From the NCBI RefSeq assembly GCF_000425185.1, contig NZ_AULH01000014.1, positions 109,572 to 173,571 on the forward strand: 64,000 nt of DNA, in the 5' to 3' direction. Position 1 is the first letter of the stretch. The number at the start of each line of letters is the position of its first letter. Shown in pieces: positions 26,131 through 35,361 of the stretch. The notes beneath the pieces were generated by a model, which worked only from the letters and a program-made list of their open reading frames with translations, made no database searches and was not told where the DNA came from. Position numbers and translations under genes: made by a program. The stretch comes from Pleomorphomonas koreensis DSM 23070 (GTDB lineage: Bacteria; Pseudomonadota; Alphaproteobacteria; Rhizobiales; Pleomorphomonadaceae).

Positions 26131-26901
26131 ATGGTCCGGACAATCGACGTCGTCGCCTGTCTTGGCGACAACTATGCCTATCTCCTCCGCGACGCGGACA
26201 GCGGCGGCGCCGTGGTGATCGACGCGCCGGAGGCGGCGCCGATCCTCGCCGCCGTCGAGGCGGCCGGCTGTCGGCTCGACGCCGTGCTGCTCACCCATCA
26301 CCACGGTGACCACATCGAGGGCGCCGCCGAGATCCGCAAGCGCACCGGCGCGCAACTGGTCGGCGCCGCCGCCGACGCCCACCGGCTGCCGCCGCTCGAC
26401 CTGATGGTGGCCGACGGCGAGGAGGCCGCCATTGGCGGCTTCCGCTTCCGCGTGATGGCGACGCCCGGCCACACGCGCGGCCACGTCGTCTATCACGCGC
26501 CCGAGGCGTCGGCGCTGTTCTCAGGCGACACGCTGTTTTCGCTCGGCTGCGGCCGGCTGTTCGAGGGCAGCGCGGCGGAGATGTGGGATTCGCTCCTCCG
26601 TCTCGCGGCGCTGCCGCCGGAGACGGCCGTCTGTCCGGGCCACGAATACACCGCCGCCAACGGCCGCTTCGCCCGCAGCGTCGATCCCGACAACCCGGCG
26701 CTCGCCGAGCGGATCGCCGAGGTGGAGCGCCTCAGGGCGGCCGGCCGGCCGACCGTGCCGGTGGCGCTCGGCACGGAACTGATGACCAACCCGTTCCTCA
26801 GGGCCGGCGATCCGGCCATCGCCGCCCGGCTGGGCCTCGCCGGCCGGCCGGCCGTCGAGGTGTTCGCTGAACTGCGCCGGCTGAAGGACGACTTCAGGTG
26901 A
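26131..26901 (+). CDS. gloB: Hydroxyacylglutathione hydrolase (glyoxalase II)
   Basis: Hydrolyses S-lactoylglutathione to lactate and glutathione, ending methylglyoxal detoxification. Metallo-beta-lactamase fold, 256 aa, with the metal motif THHHGDH (His56, His58, Asp60, His61), then GHTRGH, SGDTLF and the C-terminal HAGH domain (CPGHEYT). mgsA, which makes methylglyoxal, is also in the window at 49.5 kb. The last eight bases overlap the convergent exporter gene. Confidence 0.94.
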   Translation: MVRTIDVVACLGDNYAYLLRDADSGGAVVIDAPEAAPILAAVEAAGCRLDAVLLTHHHGDHIEGAAEIRKRTGAQLVGAAADAHRLPPLDLMVADGEEAAIGGFRFRVMATPGHTRGHVVYHAPEASALFSGDTLFSLGCGRLFEGSAAEMWDSLLRLAALPPETAVCPGHEYTAANGRFARSVDPDNPALAERIAEVERLRAAGRPTVPVALGTELMTNPFLRAGDPAIAARLGLAGRPAVEVFAELRRLKDDFR

Positions 26902-27787
26902 CGGCCCGGCGGGTGCGACGGCGGAACGGCAGGGCATCCCAGGCGGCGACCACGGCGCCGAGGGTGACCAGGGTGCAGGCCGCCGCCGCCGTCCAGGTGA
27001 GCGAGCCGTAGCCGGTGAGCGTCAACAGCAGCGTCGACAGCACCGGCGTCGCATAGGCGGCGGTGCCGATCAGCTGGATGTCGCCGTGCTTGACGCCGTG
27101 GTCCCAGACGAAGAAGGCGAGGCCGACCGGCAGAGCGCCCAACAGCAGCACCATCGACCACTGAAGCGCGTTGGCGGGCAGCACCGTCTCCTCGAAGGCA
27201 AAATGGCAGATCAGGCTCAAGGCGGCGGTGGCGAGGCAGAAGCCGGCGACCGCTTCCGACGGCACGCCGGTGAAGCGGCGGGAGATCACCGAATAGCTGG
27301 CCCAGACCACGGCGGCGAGGAAGGCGGCGAGATAGCCGAAGGCGTAGCCGCCGTCGAGCGACAGCGAGCGGCCGGCCGTCACCAGCAGCGCGGCGCCGGC
27401 GAAGCCGATCAGCACGCCGGCGACGTGGTGGACGCCGAGACGCTCGCCCGGCAGCAGGCCGGACAGCAGCACGATCAACAGCGGCCAGAGATAGTTGAGG
27501 AGGCCGGCTTCGACCAGCGGGGCGTTGCGCAACGCGGTGAAGTAGAGCGCATGGTAGCCGAACAGGCCGAGCGTGCCGACCGCCCACACCTTCGCCGGCT
27601 GCCTGAGCACGCCGGTGCGGCGGCGGGCGATCAGCCAGGCGGTGGCGACCGAGCCGGAGAGGCCGAAGCAGAGGGCGTTGAGCAGGAAGGGCGGCACGGC
27701 GCCCGAGCCGCCGGTGAATACGCCGAGCAGCGACCACATCAGGATGGCGGAAAGGCCGATCAGCGTGGCGCGGTTCCGGTTCGGCAT
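26894..27787 (-). CDS. EamA/DMT-family exporter (YddG-like)
   Basis: Inner-membrane transporter of 297 aa with ten predicted helices in two EamA repeats. The sequence (GLFGYHALYFTALRNAPLVEAGLLNYLWPLLIVLLSGLLPGE, residues roughly 75-116) fits the YddG-like aromatic amino acid exporters of the drug/metabolite superfamily. The true substrate is uncertain. It stands alone, convergent with gloB, and its promoter faces that of the GGDEF-EAL gene. Confidence 0.85.
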   Translation of the reverse strand: MPNRNRATLIGLSAILMWSLLGVFTGGSGAVPPFLLNALCFGLSGSVATAWLIARRRTGVLRQPAKVWAVGTLGLFGYHALYFTALRNAPLVEAGLLNYLWPLLIVLLSGLLPGERLGVHHVAGVLIGFAGAALLVTAGRSLSLDGGYAFGYLAAFLAAVVWASYSVISRRFTGVPSEAVAGFCLATAALSLICHFAFEETVLPANALQWSMVLLLGALPVGLAFFVWDHGVKHGDIQLIGTAAYATPVLSTLLLTLTGYGSLTWTAAAACTLVTLGAVVAAWDALPFRRRTRRAVT

Positions 27788-27876
27788 GGTGTCGCCTTGC
27801 GTTTTTCCCTGGTCGGGAGAGGATCCGCCGGATCCGTGTTTTTGCGAATGAGTGGCGGCGGAATTTGCGAGGCTTT

Positions 27877-27889
27877 AACGGTATCCGTT
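27877..27889. repeat. Inverted repeat AACGG-TAT-CCGTT
   Basis: Perfect 5-bp arms, flanked on both sides by TTAA-like tetramers, 35 bases before the GGDEF-EAL start. It may be an operator. The TTAA spacing of ten does not fit CtrA. Confidence 0.3.
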
Positions 27890-27923
27890 TAATCTGCCAA
27901 GACAGAACCAATGGATCATTGCC

Positions 27924-30074
27924 TTGATTTTTGCCAATCGCCGCTGGATGGAGTTCGTCTTCGGCGTGGTCGTGCCGACCGCGCTGACGGCGCTCGCCGC
28001 CGCGGCGGTGGTCTATCTCGCCATGGGACGCATGGCGGCCGAGGTGAACGCCATCGATCGCGACGGCGTCGCGCGAGTGATCGAGGTGATGAAGGACGAG
28101 ACGCTCGGCCAGATGGGCCGCGCCGCCAGCGAGGTCGCCACCTCTCCTGCTGCCATTGCTGCACTCGGGCGCGGTATCGATGCCCCTTCCGTCGATGCCG
28201 GTCTGCGCCGCCCCACCGAAAGCGGCCGCTTCTTCGACACGCTGCTCGTCCTCGACGCCGACGGCACGCCGCTGCGCGCCTTCCACGCCGGCCGGCCGGC
28301 CGGACCGGACGGCGATGGCATCATCAGCCGGGCCGACATCGTCGCGCTGATTGCCGCCGGGCGGCGGACGCCGCAGGGGGCGGCGTCCGGCTTCGTGCCG
28401 TCGCGCTTCGGCCCGCTCTCCGTCGGGCTGCACCGGATCGAGGGGCAAGACGGCCTCGAAAGCGGCGATCCGCCGCTCTATCTGCTGGTCGGCCGGCCGG
28501 TGATCGGCCCCCGCTTCCAGAGGCTGGCCGACGCGCTCGGCGTGCGCAATCTCAGCTTCGGCCCGGTGCCGGTCGGCATGGACGGCGTTATGCTGACATC
28601 GGTGTCGGGCGTTCCTCTCGGTTCGATCGGCTGGGAGCCGCACGTCTCCGGTTCCGAGGCGATGGAGCGCGCCCGCCTGCCGGTGCTGGCCGTGCTGGCG
28701 CTGCTGTTCGTCGTCATGGGCGTGCTGGTGGTTACCATCTGGAAGATGCTGAGCGGGCTGCGCCACGACGAGACGGCGGCCCGCCACGCGGCGAGCCACG
28801 ATCCGCTGTCCGGCCTGCCCAACCGCGCCTCCTTCCATCAGCGGCTCAGCGAGGCCTATGAGCGGCCTGACGGCGGCATCGCCGTGTTGTTCGCCGACCT
28901 CGACGGCTTCAAGGAGGTCAACGACACCTACGGCCACGATGTCGGCGACCGACTGATCCGGGCAACGGCGGCCGGCTTCCGGACGCTGGTCGGCGACGAC
29001 GGCGCGCTGGCCCGGCTCGGCGGCGACGAGTTCGCGGTGGTCGTCGAGGGCGAGGGGGCGGCCGGACGGGCGCGCGCCCTCGGCCAGAGCTTCGTCGACT
29101 TCCTCGACGAAGCCTTCGATTTCGAGGGGCGGACGGTGAAGGTCGGTTGCTCGGTCGGCGTCGCCGGCGACGAGCGTGGCCGCCTGACGCCGGGCGAACT
29201 GGTGCGACGGGCCGACGTCGCCATGTACGTCGCCAAGGCCGGCGGCAAGAACCGCGTCGACCTCTACGATGCCGGCATGGACGCCGATCGCCAGGCGCGG
29301 GCGGCGCTGGCCGCCGATCTGCGCGCCGCGCTCGCCCACGACGATCTTCAGGTCCACTACCAGCCGGTGGTCTCGGCGAAGACCGGCGGCATCTCGGCCG
29401 TCGAGGCGCTGGTCCGCTGGATCCGGCCCGGAACCGGGCCGGTCAGCCCGGCGACGTTCCTGGCCGTCGCCGAGGAGGCGGGCATGACCGACCTGATCGG
29501 CACCTACGTGCTGCGCCGCGTCGCCCGCGATGCGCCGGCCTTCGGCGACCTCAAGGTGGTGGTCAACGTGTTCGCCGCCCAGTTCCGCGATCCCGGCTTC
29601 CCCGAGGCGCTGAAGGCCATCCTCGACGAGGCGGCGATGCCGCCGGAGCGGCTGGAGATCGACATCACCGAGAGCTTCCTCGCCGCCGAGCCCGAGCGGG
29701 CACGCCGCAGCATCGAGGCGCTGCATGCGCTCGGCGTGTCGGTGGCGCTCGACGACTTCGGCACCGGCTTCTCGTCGGTCGCCTATCTCCGCCGTTTCGC
29801 CTTCGACAAGGTGAAGATCGACCGTTCGGTGGTGATCGACGTCATCCGCGATCCGGCGTCGCAAAGCCTGGTGCAGGCGGCGGTGGCGCTGGCCGAGACG
29901 CTAGGCGCCGAGGTGACGGCCGAGGGCATCGAGATGGCCGAGGAAGCCGAGGCGCTGAAACAGGCCGGCTGTCACGAGTTGCAGGGCTACTATTTCGGCT
30001 CGCCGACCGTCTGCTCGGAGATCGTCCGCCGCCTCGCCCGCGAGCACGAGGCGGCCGGACAGAAACGGGCTTGA
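27924..30074 (+). CDS. Membrane GGDEF-EAL c-di-GMP enzyme
   Basis: A 716-aa protein with TM1 (about 10-33), a CHASE4-like periplasmic sensor (about 35-250), TM2 (about 255-275), GGDEF and EAL domains. GGDEF is intact (366-370) but there is no RxxD inhibitory site. The EAL domain has E494-A-L, NVFAAQF, EIDITES, DDFGTGFSS and KIDRS, so phosphodiesterase activity is likely too. The net activity is not predictable. The frame opens with TTG at 27924; ATG 27948 is the next option and neither has a clear ribosome site, so the N-terminus is uncertain. A short inverted repeat lies upstream at 27877-27889. Confidence 0.9.
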   Translation: MIFANRRWMEFVFGVVVPTALTALAAAAVVYLAMGRMAAEVNAIDRDGVARVIEVMKDETLGQMGRAASEVATSPAAIAALGRGIDAPSVDAGLRRPTESGRFFDTLLVLDADGTPLRAFHAGRPAGPDGDGIISRADIVALIAAGRRTPQGAASGFVPSRFGPLSVGLHRIEGQDGLESGDPPLYLLVGRPVIGPRFQRLADALGVRNLSFGPVPVGMDGVMLTSVSGVPLGSIGWEPHVSGSEAMERARLPVLAVLALLFVVMGVLVVTIWKMLSGLRHDETAARHAASHDPLSGLPNRASFHQRLSEAYERPDGGIAVLFADLDGFKEVNDTYGHDVGDRLIRATAAGFRTLVGDDGALARLGGDEFAVVVEGEGAAGRARALGQSFVDFLDEAFDFEGRTVKVGCSVGVAGDERGRLTPGELVRRADVAMYVAKAGGKNRVDLYDAGMDADRQARAALAADLRAALAHDDLQVHYQPVVSAKTGGISAVEALVRWIRPGTGPVSPATFLAVAEEAGMTDLIGTYVLRRVARDAPAFGDLKVVVNVFAAQFRDPGFPEALKAILDEAAMPPERLEIDITESFLAAEPERARRSIEALHALGVSVALDDFGTGFSSVAYLRRFAFDKVKIDRSVVIDVIRDPASQSLVQAAVALAETLGAEVTAEGIEMAEEAEALKQAGCHELQGYYFGSPTVCSEIVRRLAREHEAAGQKRA

Positions 30075-30078
30075 GCCG

Positions 30079-30636
30079 TCACGGATCGAGTTCGACGTCC
30101 CAGTAGAGGAAGTCCAGCCAGCTTTCGTGCAGGTGGTTGGGCGGGAACAGCCGGCCGTTGCGGTGCAGATCGTGGACGGTGGGCGCGAAGGCGCGGCCGT
30201 TCAGCTGCATGCCGACCTCGGCCGGCGTCTTGTCGGCCTTGCGGAGGTTGCAGGCCGAGCAGGCGGCGACGACGTTCTCCCAGGTGGTCTGGCCGCCCTT
30301 GGAGCGCGGCAGCAGGTGGTCGAAGGTCAGCTCGTCGCGGCTGCCGCAATACTGGCACTCGAAGCGGTCGCGCAGGAAGACGTTGAAGCGGGTGAAGGCC
30401 GGCTGGCGCGACGGCCGGACGAAGGTCTTCAGCGAGACGACCGACGGCAGGTGGAACTCGAAGCTGGGGCTGTGGACCAGCACGTCATATTCGGAAACGA
30501 TGTTGACGCGGTCGAGGAACACCGCCTTGAGCGCGTCCTGCCAGGACCACAGCGACAAGGGGAAATAGCTCAGCGGACGGTAGTCCGCGTTCAGCACCAG
30601 CGCCGGGTGTGCATCCGGCGAGACGGCGATCGTCAC
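30079..30636 (-). CDS. HNH endonuclease family protein
   Basis: A 185-aa protein with an HNH domain: two zinc-binding CxxC pairs (C94/C97 and C126/C129), His107 in FDHLLPRSKGG, and the following NVVAACSACN. The N-terminal part (VLNADYRPLSYFPLSLWSWQDA) is typical of a housekeeping HNH family widely conserved in alphaproteobacteria and not tied to phage or restriction systems. The role is unknown; nicking or repair is possible. Its stop is five bases from the convergent GGDEF-EAL stop. Confidence 0.88.
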   Translation of the reverse strand: MTIAVSPDAHPALVLNADYRPLSYFPLSLWSWQDALKAVFLDRVNIVSEYDVLVHSPSFEFHLPSVVSLKTFVRPSRQPAFTRFNVFLRDRFECQYCGSRDELTFDHLLPRSKGGQTTWENVVAACSACNLRKADKTPAEVGMQLNGRAFAPTVHDLHRNGRLFPPNHLHESWLDFLYWDVELDP

Positions 30637-30809
30637 CTCGTGCTCTCCTTCACCGAGGCGGCGTTCGGGCCCGCCCCGCGCGCAGATACTCTACGCCGAT
30701 GATGTCGATGATGTGAAGCTGAAAGCCTTGGTTTTCCGCCTGATTCGCATGGCGGCACACCGGCGCCGGCACGGTGGCCGCCATCAGGGCAAGTCCTTGT
30801 CGAACCTCG

Positions 30810-31667
30810 TCAATTGCCGGCCTTCGCCGCCCGATGCAGCAGGGCGACGAACAGCGACGCCGGTAACAGATGCTTGACCACCGCCGCCCCCTTGGTGAGC
30901 CAGGTGATGCGGTAGTAGGGGCGCGGCCGGGCTGATTCGCAGGCATGCACCAGGCAGTCGACCACCGCTTCCGGCGGCTTGCGGAACACCGAGGCTTCGG
31001 GCGGCCGCCGCATGTCGTCGAGGCGCTGGCGATAGCCGGCCGCGTTGGCCGAGCCCTCGACGTCGACGTTGTCGCGGAACTGCTTCATCGACGTCGCCAC
31101 GAAGTTGGTGGCGATCGGGCCGGGTTGCAGCGTCGCCACGTGGATGCCGGCGTCGATCAGCTCCAGGCGCCAGCTGTCGGCAAGTCCCTCGACGGCGTGC
31201 TTGGAGGCATTGTAGGCGCCGCGATAGGGCATCGACAGGAAGCCGAGGATCGACGAGCACATGACGATGCGGCCGGCGCCGGCCTGGCGCATGGCCGGTA
31301 CGAAGCGGCGCGTCAGGTCGTGCCAGCCGAGCACGTTGACTTCGAACACCTGCCTCAGCACCTCGGTGGAGATGTCCTCAAGCGCGCCGGGCTGGCCGTA
31401 GGCGCCGTTGTTGTAGAGGGCGCCAAGCCGGCCACCGGTCGCCTCCAGCACCGCCTCGGCGGTGGCGGCGATCGAGGCGGGGTCGGCGTAGTCCATCAGG
31501 AGCGGCGTGACGCCGGGCAGGGCGGCGAGCCGCTCCCGGTCTTCCTCCTTGCGCACCGTGGCGAATACCTGCCAGCCGCGGCCGGCCATGATGGTGGCGG
31601 CGGCAAGGCCGATGCCGGAGGAGGCGCCGGTGATCAGGATGCTGCGGTGGACGGCGGGGAAGCGCAT
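30810..31667 (-). CDS. Short-chain dehydrogenase/reductase
   Basis: Classical SDR of 285 aa: cofactor motif TGASSGIG (13-20), YNNGAYG in place of NNAG, catalytic Ser139, and YNASK (Tyr152, Lys156). The basic residue after strand 2 ([10 protein letters not shown]) suggests NADP(H). The C-terminal extension with a hydrophobic stretch resembles members acting on lipid or retinol-like substrates. The ATG at 31667 starts directly before the first strand. Substrate unknown. Confidence 0.88.
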   Translation of the reverse strand: MRFPAVHRSILITGASSGIGLAAATIMAGRGWQVFATVRKEEDRERLAALPGVTPLLMDYADPASIAATAEAVLEATGGRLGALYNNGAYGQPGALEDISTEVLRQVFEVNVLGWHDLTRRFVPAMRQAGAGRIVMCSSILGFLSMPYRGAYNASKHAVEGLADSWRLELIDAGIHVATLQPGPIATNFVATSMKQFRDNVDVEGSANAAGYRQRLDDMRRPPEASVFRKPPEAVVDCLVHACESARPRPYYRITWLTKGAAVVKHLLPASLFVALLHRAAKAGN

Positions 31668-31767
31668 GGCGGGCCTCGGGCTCGGGACGATGGCTGCCCG
31701 GCGACAATCAGTCTTTCTCCGGACGGCGCGGCCGACTATATACTGCATCAGGCGTTTGGAGAGACCC

Positions 31768-32295
31768 TTGCTCGACGATTCCGACCACGATCATCAGGCC
31801 TGCCGCAGCCGCGCCGTCGCCCGCGCCGAGGAGCGTTGCCGGGTCGAGGGGCTGCGCCTTACCGCCCAGCGGCGGCAGGTGCTGGAGGCGATGCTCGAAA
31901 GTCATGCGCCGGTGTCGGCCTACGAGATCATGGACCGCATCGCCGAGGGCGCCCGCCGGCCGAGCCCGATCTCGGTCTACCGCGCTCTCGACTTCCTGGT
32001 CGCCAACCGCTTCGCCCATCGCATCGAGAGCCGCAACGCCTTCCTCGCCTGCATCGAGGAGCACGGCCATGCCGCCGGCCCGGAAGCGCCGCTGGTGTTC
32101 CTGCTCTGCGAGCGCTGCGGCTCGGCGACCGAGGCCGAACCGGCCGAACTGGCGGCGCTGCTGTCGGGCATCGCCGCCGCCGAAGGCTTTCAGCCGTCGA
32201 CCTCGGTGCTGGAGATCCGCGGCCTCTGCGCCGCCTGCCAGACATCGGAAGCGCCCGACGGCCACCTTCACGATCACCCGCACAGCCACAACTAG
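31768..32295 (+). CDS. zur: Fur-family regulator, Zur-like
   Basis: A 175-aa metal-dependent repressor. The winged helix ([26 protein letters not shown]) is followed by a dimerisation domain with structural zinc pairs CERC (114-117) and CAAC (154-157). His-rich ends (DSDHDHQ and [10 protein letters not shown]) favour zinc sensing. The TTG at 31768 with GGAGAG upstream gives the usual short N-terminus. It lies 13 bases before ispG, probably co-transcribed. Family members Fur and Mur are alternatives. A TATATA -10-like element is at 31736. Confidence 0.75.
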   Translation: MLDDSDHDHQACRSRAVARAEERCRVEGLRLTAQRRQVLEAMLESHAPVSAYEIMDRIAEGARRPSPISVYRALDFLVANRFAHRIESRNAFLACIEEHGHAAGPEAPLVFLLCERCGSATEAEPAELAALLSGIAAAEGFQPSTSVLEIRGLCAACQTSEAPDGHLHDHPHSHN

Positions 32296-32308
32296 GGATC
32301 ACCTGCGC

Positions 32309-33565
32309 ATGTCCAGTTCCTTCGGTCCGGCGCCGCGCCGCCGCTCGGTTCCCGTCGCCGTCGGCAAGGTGACGATCGGCGGCGACGCGCCGGTGGTGGT
32401 GCAGTCGATGACCAACACCGACACCGCCGACGTCGACGCCACGGTGGCGCAGGTGATGGCGCTGGCGCGGGCCGGCTCGGAACTCGTCCGCATCACCGTC
32501 GACCGCGACGACAGCGCCGCCGCCGTGCCGCGCATCCGCGAGCGGCTCGACCGGGTCGGCGTCGACGTGCCGCTGATCGGCGATTTTCATTTCATCGGCC
32601 ACCGGCTGCTCGCCGACTTTCCGGCCTGCGCCGAGGCGCTGGCCAAGTATCGCATCAACCCCGGCAACGTCGGCGTGCGCGCCAAGCGCGACCGGCATTT
32701 TTCCGACATCGTCGAGATCGCCGCCCGTCACGGCAAGGCGGTGAGGATCGGCGTCAACTGGGGCTCGCTCGACCAGGAACTGGCGACGCGGCTGATGGAT
32801 GAGAACAAGGCCAAGGGCTCGCCGCTGACGGCGCAGGAGGTGATGCGCGAGGCCATGGTTCAGTCGGCGCTGCTCTCCGCCGCCCGCGCCGAGGAGATCG
32901 GCCTTTCCCGCGACCGCATCGTGCTGTCCGCCAAGGTCAGCCAGGTGCAGGACCTGATCGCCGTCTACGGCGACCTCGCCACGCGCGGCGACTACGCCCT
33001 CCACCTCGGCCTCACCGAAGCCGGCATGGGCACCAAGGGCGTCGTCGCCTCGGCGGCGTCGATGGGCTACCTGCTGCAACACGGCATCGGCGACACCATC
33101 CGCGTGTCGCTCACCCCGGAGCCGGGCGGCGACCGCACGCGCGAGGTGATGGTGGCGCAGGAACTCTTGCAGGTGATGGGCTTCAGGAGCTTCGTGCCGA
33201 TCGTCGCCGCCTGTCCCGGCTGCGGCCGCACCACCTCGACGGTGTTCCAGGAACTGGCCAAGACCATCCAGGACCAGATCCGCGCGGCGATGCCCGAGTG
33301 GCGGCAGCGCTATCCCGGCGTCGAGGCGTTGCAGGTGGCGGTGATGGGCTGCATCGTCAACGGCCCCGGCGAATCCAAGCACGCCGACATCGGCATCTCC
33401 TTGCCCGGCACCGGCGAGAACCCGGCCGCTCCCGTGTTCATCGACGGCGAGAAGGCGGCGACACTGCGCGGGCCGACCATCGCCCAGGATTTCCAGAAGC
33501 TGGTGCTCGACTATATCGAGCGGCGCTACGGCGACGGCAACAATCGCCTGCCGGCGGCGGAATGA
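32309..33565 (+). CDS. ispG: 4-hydroxy-3-methylbut-2-en-1-yl diphosphate synthase
   Basis: Iron-sulfur enzyme of the MEP isoprenoid pathway that converts ME-cPP to HMBPP. At 418 aa it matches the bacterial form. The 4Fe-4S cysteines are C302 and C305 (ACPGCGRT) and C348 (CIVNGPGE). Other motifs include [19 protein letters not shown] and [14 protein letters not shown]. It directly follows the Zur-like gene and its stop abuts the convergent ispA gene, another isoprenoid enzyme. Confidence 0.96.
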   Translation: MSSSFGPAPRRRSVPVAVGKVTIGGDAPVVVQSMTNTDTADVDATVAQVMALARAGSELVRITVDRDDSAAAVPRIRERLDRVGVDVPLIGDFHFIGHRLLADFPACAEALAKYRINPGNVGVRAKRDRHFSDIVEIAARHGKAVRIGVNWGSLDQELATRLMDENKAKGSPLTAQEVMREAMVQSALLSAARAEEIGLSRDRIVLSAKVSQVQDLIAVYGDLATRGDYALHLGLTEAGMGTKGVVASAASMGYLLQHGIGDTIRVSLTPEPGGDRTREVMVAQELLQVMGFRSFVPIVAACPGCGRTTSTVFQELAKTIQDQIRAAMPEWRQRYPGVEALQVAVMGCIVNGPGESKHADIGISLPGTGENPAAPVFIDGEKAATLRGPTIAQDFQKLVLDYIERRYGDGNNRLPAAE

Positions 33566-34495
33566 TCAGCGTCGCCTGTCGGCGACGAAGCGGGCGGCGG
33601 CGATCAGCATGTCGGAGCGCTGCCCCCAGGGAGCGAGCAGGTCGGCGGCCTCGGTGACCAGCCGCTCGAGTTCGGCGCGTGACGCGTCGACGCCGTGCAG
33701 CCCCACCAGCGTGCCCTTGCCGTGGGCGGCGTCTTTGGCCACCGCCTTGCCCATCTCCTCGGTGGTCGACGTCACGTCGAGGAGGTCGTCGGCGAGCTGG
33801 AAGGCGAGGCCGATCACCTCGCCGAAGCGGCCGAGCCGGATAATGTCGGCGTCCTTGCCGCCGCCGAGGCGGGCGCCCATGACGATCGCGGCGCGAATCA
33901 GCGCGCCGGTCTTCATCGCCTGCAACTGGCGGATGCCGGCTTCGTCGGGATCGGCGCCGGCCGTGCCGAAGCGTCCCTCGGCGGCGAGGTCGAGCATCTG
34001 GCCGCCGACCATGCCGCCCAGACCGCCGGCCCTTGCGAGGTCGAGCACCAGCGCCGCCCTGACCGCCGGATCGGCGTGACAGGCGGGGTCGGCGAGGAGA
34101 TCGAAGGCGAGCGTCAGCAGGGCATCGCCGGCGAGGATGGCCGTCGCGTCGTCATAGGCGACGTGAACGGTCGGCCGGCCGCGCCGGAGCGCATCGTCGT
34201 CCATGGCCGGCAGATCGTCGTGGACCAGCGAGTAGCAGTGCAGGCACTCAACGGCGGCGGCGGCCGGCATCAGCGCGGCGGGCGTCAGGCCGGGATCGAC
34301 AAGGCGGGCGGCCTCGACCAGCAGGAAGGGACGCAGCCGCTTGCCGCCGGCCAGCACGGCATGGCGCATGGCGGCGAGGAGGCGCGGCGGCCGGACGATC
34401 TCGCCGGGCCGGGGCGCGGCGTCGAGACGCGCGGCCAGGTCGGCCTCGAGCGCGCGGGCGAAATCGGCAAGGGCGGCTTCGAGGTCGGCGGTCAT
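33566..34495 (-). CDS. ispA: Polyprenyl (farnesyl) diphosphate synthase
   Basis: Trans-isoprenyl diphosphate synthase of 309 aa that condenses IPP with allylic diphosphates to make FPP or a similar chain. The first aspartate-rich motif DDLPAMD is at 93-99 with the bacterial two-residue insertion typical of FPP synthase; the second is ADDLLDV, and GGKRLRP binds IPP. The exact chain length is not certain. Its stop codon directly touches that of ispG on the other strand. Confidence 0.9.
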   Translation of the reverse strand: MTADLEAALADFARALEADLAARLDAAPRPGEIVRPPRLLAAMRHAVLAGGKRLRPFLLVEAARLVDPGLTPAALMPAAAAVECLHCYSLVHDDLPAMDDDALRRGRPTVHVAYDDATAILAGDALLTLAFDLLADPACHADPAVRAALVLDLARAGGLGGMVGGQMLDLAAEGRFGTAGADPDEAGIRQLQAMKTGALIRAAIVMGARLGGGKDADIIRLGRFGEVIGLAFQLADDLLDVTSTTEEMGKAVAKDAAHGKGTLVGLHGVDASRAELERLVTEAADLLAPWGQRSDMLIAAARFVADRRR

Positions 34496-34682
34496 GGCTA
34501 CTCCGGACGATGCGGTCCTGTGGTAGCACCGGCCCGGCGGCGGGGTCAAGGCGAGGCTTTCATGTCGGCGGGCGAAGAGGCTGACGCGTGCGCTCGCCGT
34601 GAGGCCCGCCGATTTCCCATGTGCGTCAGAGGCATGAGACACCGGCGAACGGAATGGCGACGATCCTTGCAAGGGCTCGTCG

Positions 34683-35189
34683 TCATACCGGCAGCACGGT
34701 GGTGTTCTTGACCTCCTCCATCACCGGGTAGGTATGGGTCTCGCGCACGCCGGGCAGCGTCATCAGCACCTCCGACAGGAATTCGCGATAGGCCTCCATG
34801 TCGCGGACGCGCGCCTTGACCAGATAGTCGAAGCCGCCGGCGATCAGGTGGCATTCCAGCACCTCCGGCGCCTTCTTCACCGCCGTCGCGAAGGTGGTGA
34901 ACACCTCCGGGTTCATGCGGTCGAGCTTGATCTCGACGAATACCAGGAGGCCGCGTTGCAGGTGGGTGGGGTCGAGGCGGGCGGTGTAGCCGACGATGAA
35001 GCCGTCGCGCGTCAGCCGCTTGACGCGCTCGGCGGTGGCGGTCGCCGACATGCCGATGCGGTCGGCCAGTTCCAGGTTGGTGATGCGGCCGTCGTCCTGC
35101 AGCGCGGCGAGGATCTTGCGGTCGATCCGGTCGAGGCCGGGAATGTCCTTGCCGTGATAAGAGCGGTCGCCGGTGAATGTCGCGGCCAT
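34683..35189 (-). CDS. putR: Lrp/AsnC-family regulator of putA (PutR)
   Basis: A 168-aa Lrp-type protein: helix-turn-helix (LDRIDRKILAALQDDGR to GMSATATAERVKRL, about residues 19-62) and an AsnC/RAM ligand domain (GGFDYLVKARVRDMEAY). Divergent from putA across 172 bases, the standard arrangement for PutR, which activates proline dehydrogenase when proline is present. The shared gap holds a partial inverted repeat that may be its operator. Confidence 0.88.
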   Translation of the reverse strand: MAATFTGDRSYHGKDIPGLDRIDRKILAALQDDGRITNLELADRIGMSATATAERVKRLTRDGFIVGYTARLDPTHLQRGLLVFVEIKLDRMNPEVFTTFATAVKKAPEVLECHLIAGGFDYLVKARVRDMEAYREFLSEVLMTLPGVRETHTYPVMEEVKNTTVLPV

Positions 35190-35237
35190 CGCAGGGCCTC
35201 CAGAACGGGCAATTCAGGAAAAATCACGAAAACAAAC

Positions 35238-35257
35238 GGTTCATTCCGCGAAGAACC
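35238..35257. promoter_or_regulatory. Inverted repeat in putR-putA gap
   Basis: GGTTC and GAACC arms with a ten-base centre lie about 105 bases before putA and 49 before putR, followed by a TATACC -10-like element at 35275. It is a candidate PutR (Lrp-type) operator, judged from location and symmetry only. Confidence 0.35.
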
Positions 35258-35361
35258 CCGATTCTATACCGCAATAAGGAGAGTGTCACCGAAAGGCCCG
35301 CGCTATCCTGCGGATTATAAACAGAAGCCGCCGGCCAAGGCGGCAACCTTCCGGAGACCAG

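Noticed and set aside
27874..27891. CtrA box before the GGDEF-EAL gene
   Set aside because: Two TTAA tetramers are present but spaced by ten bases, not seven.
26493..29864. A minus-strand open frame of over 1100 codons opposite gloB, the exporter and the GGDEF-EAL gene
   Set aside because: Its translation is repetitive Arg/Gly/Ala/Asp-rich and runs through three well-supported genes. It reflects GC bias, not a giant protein.
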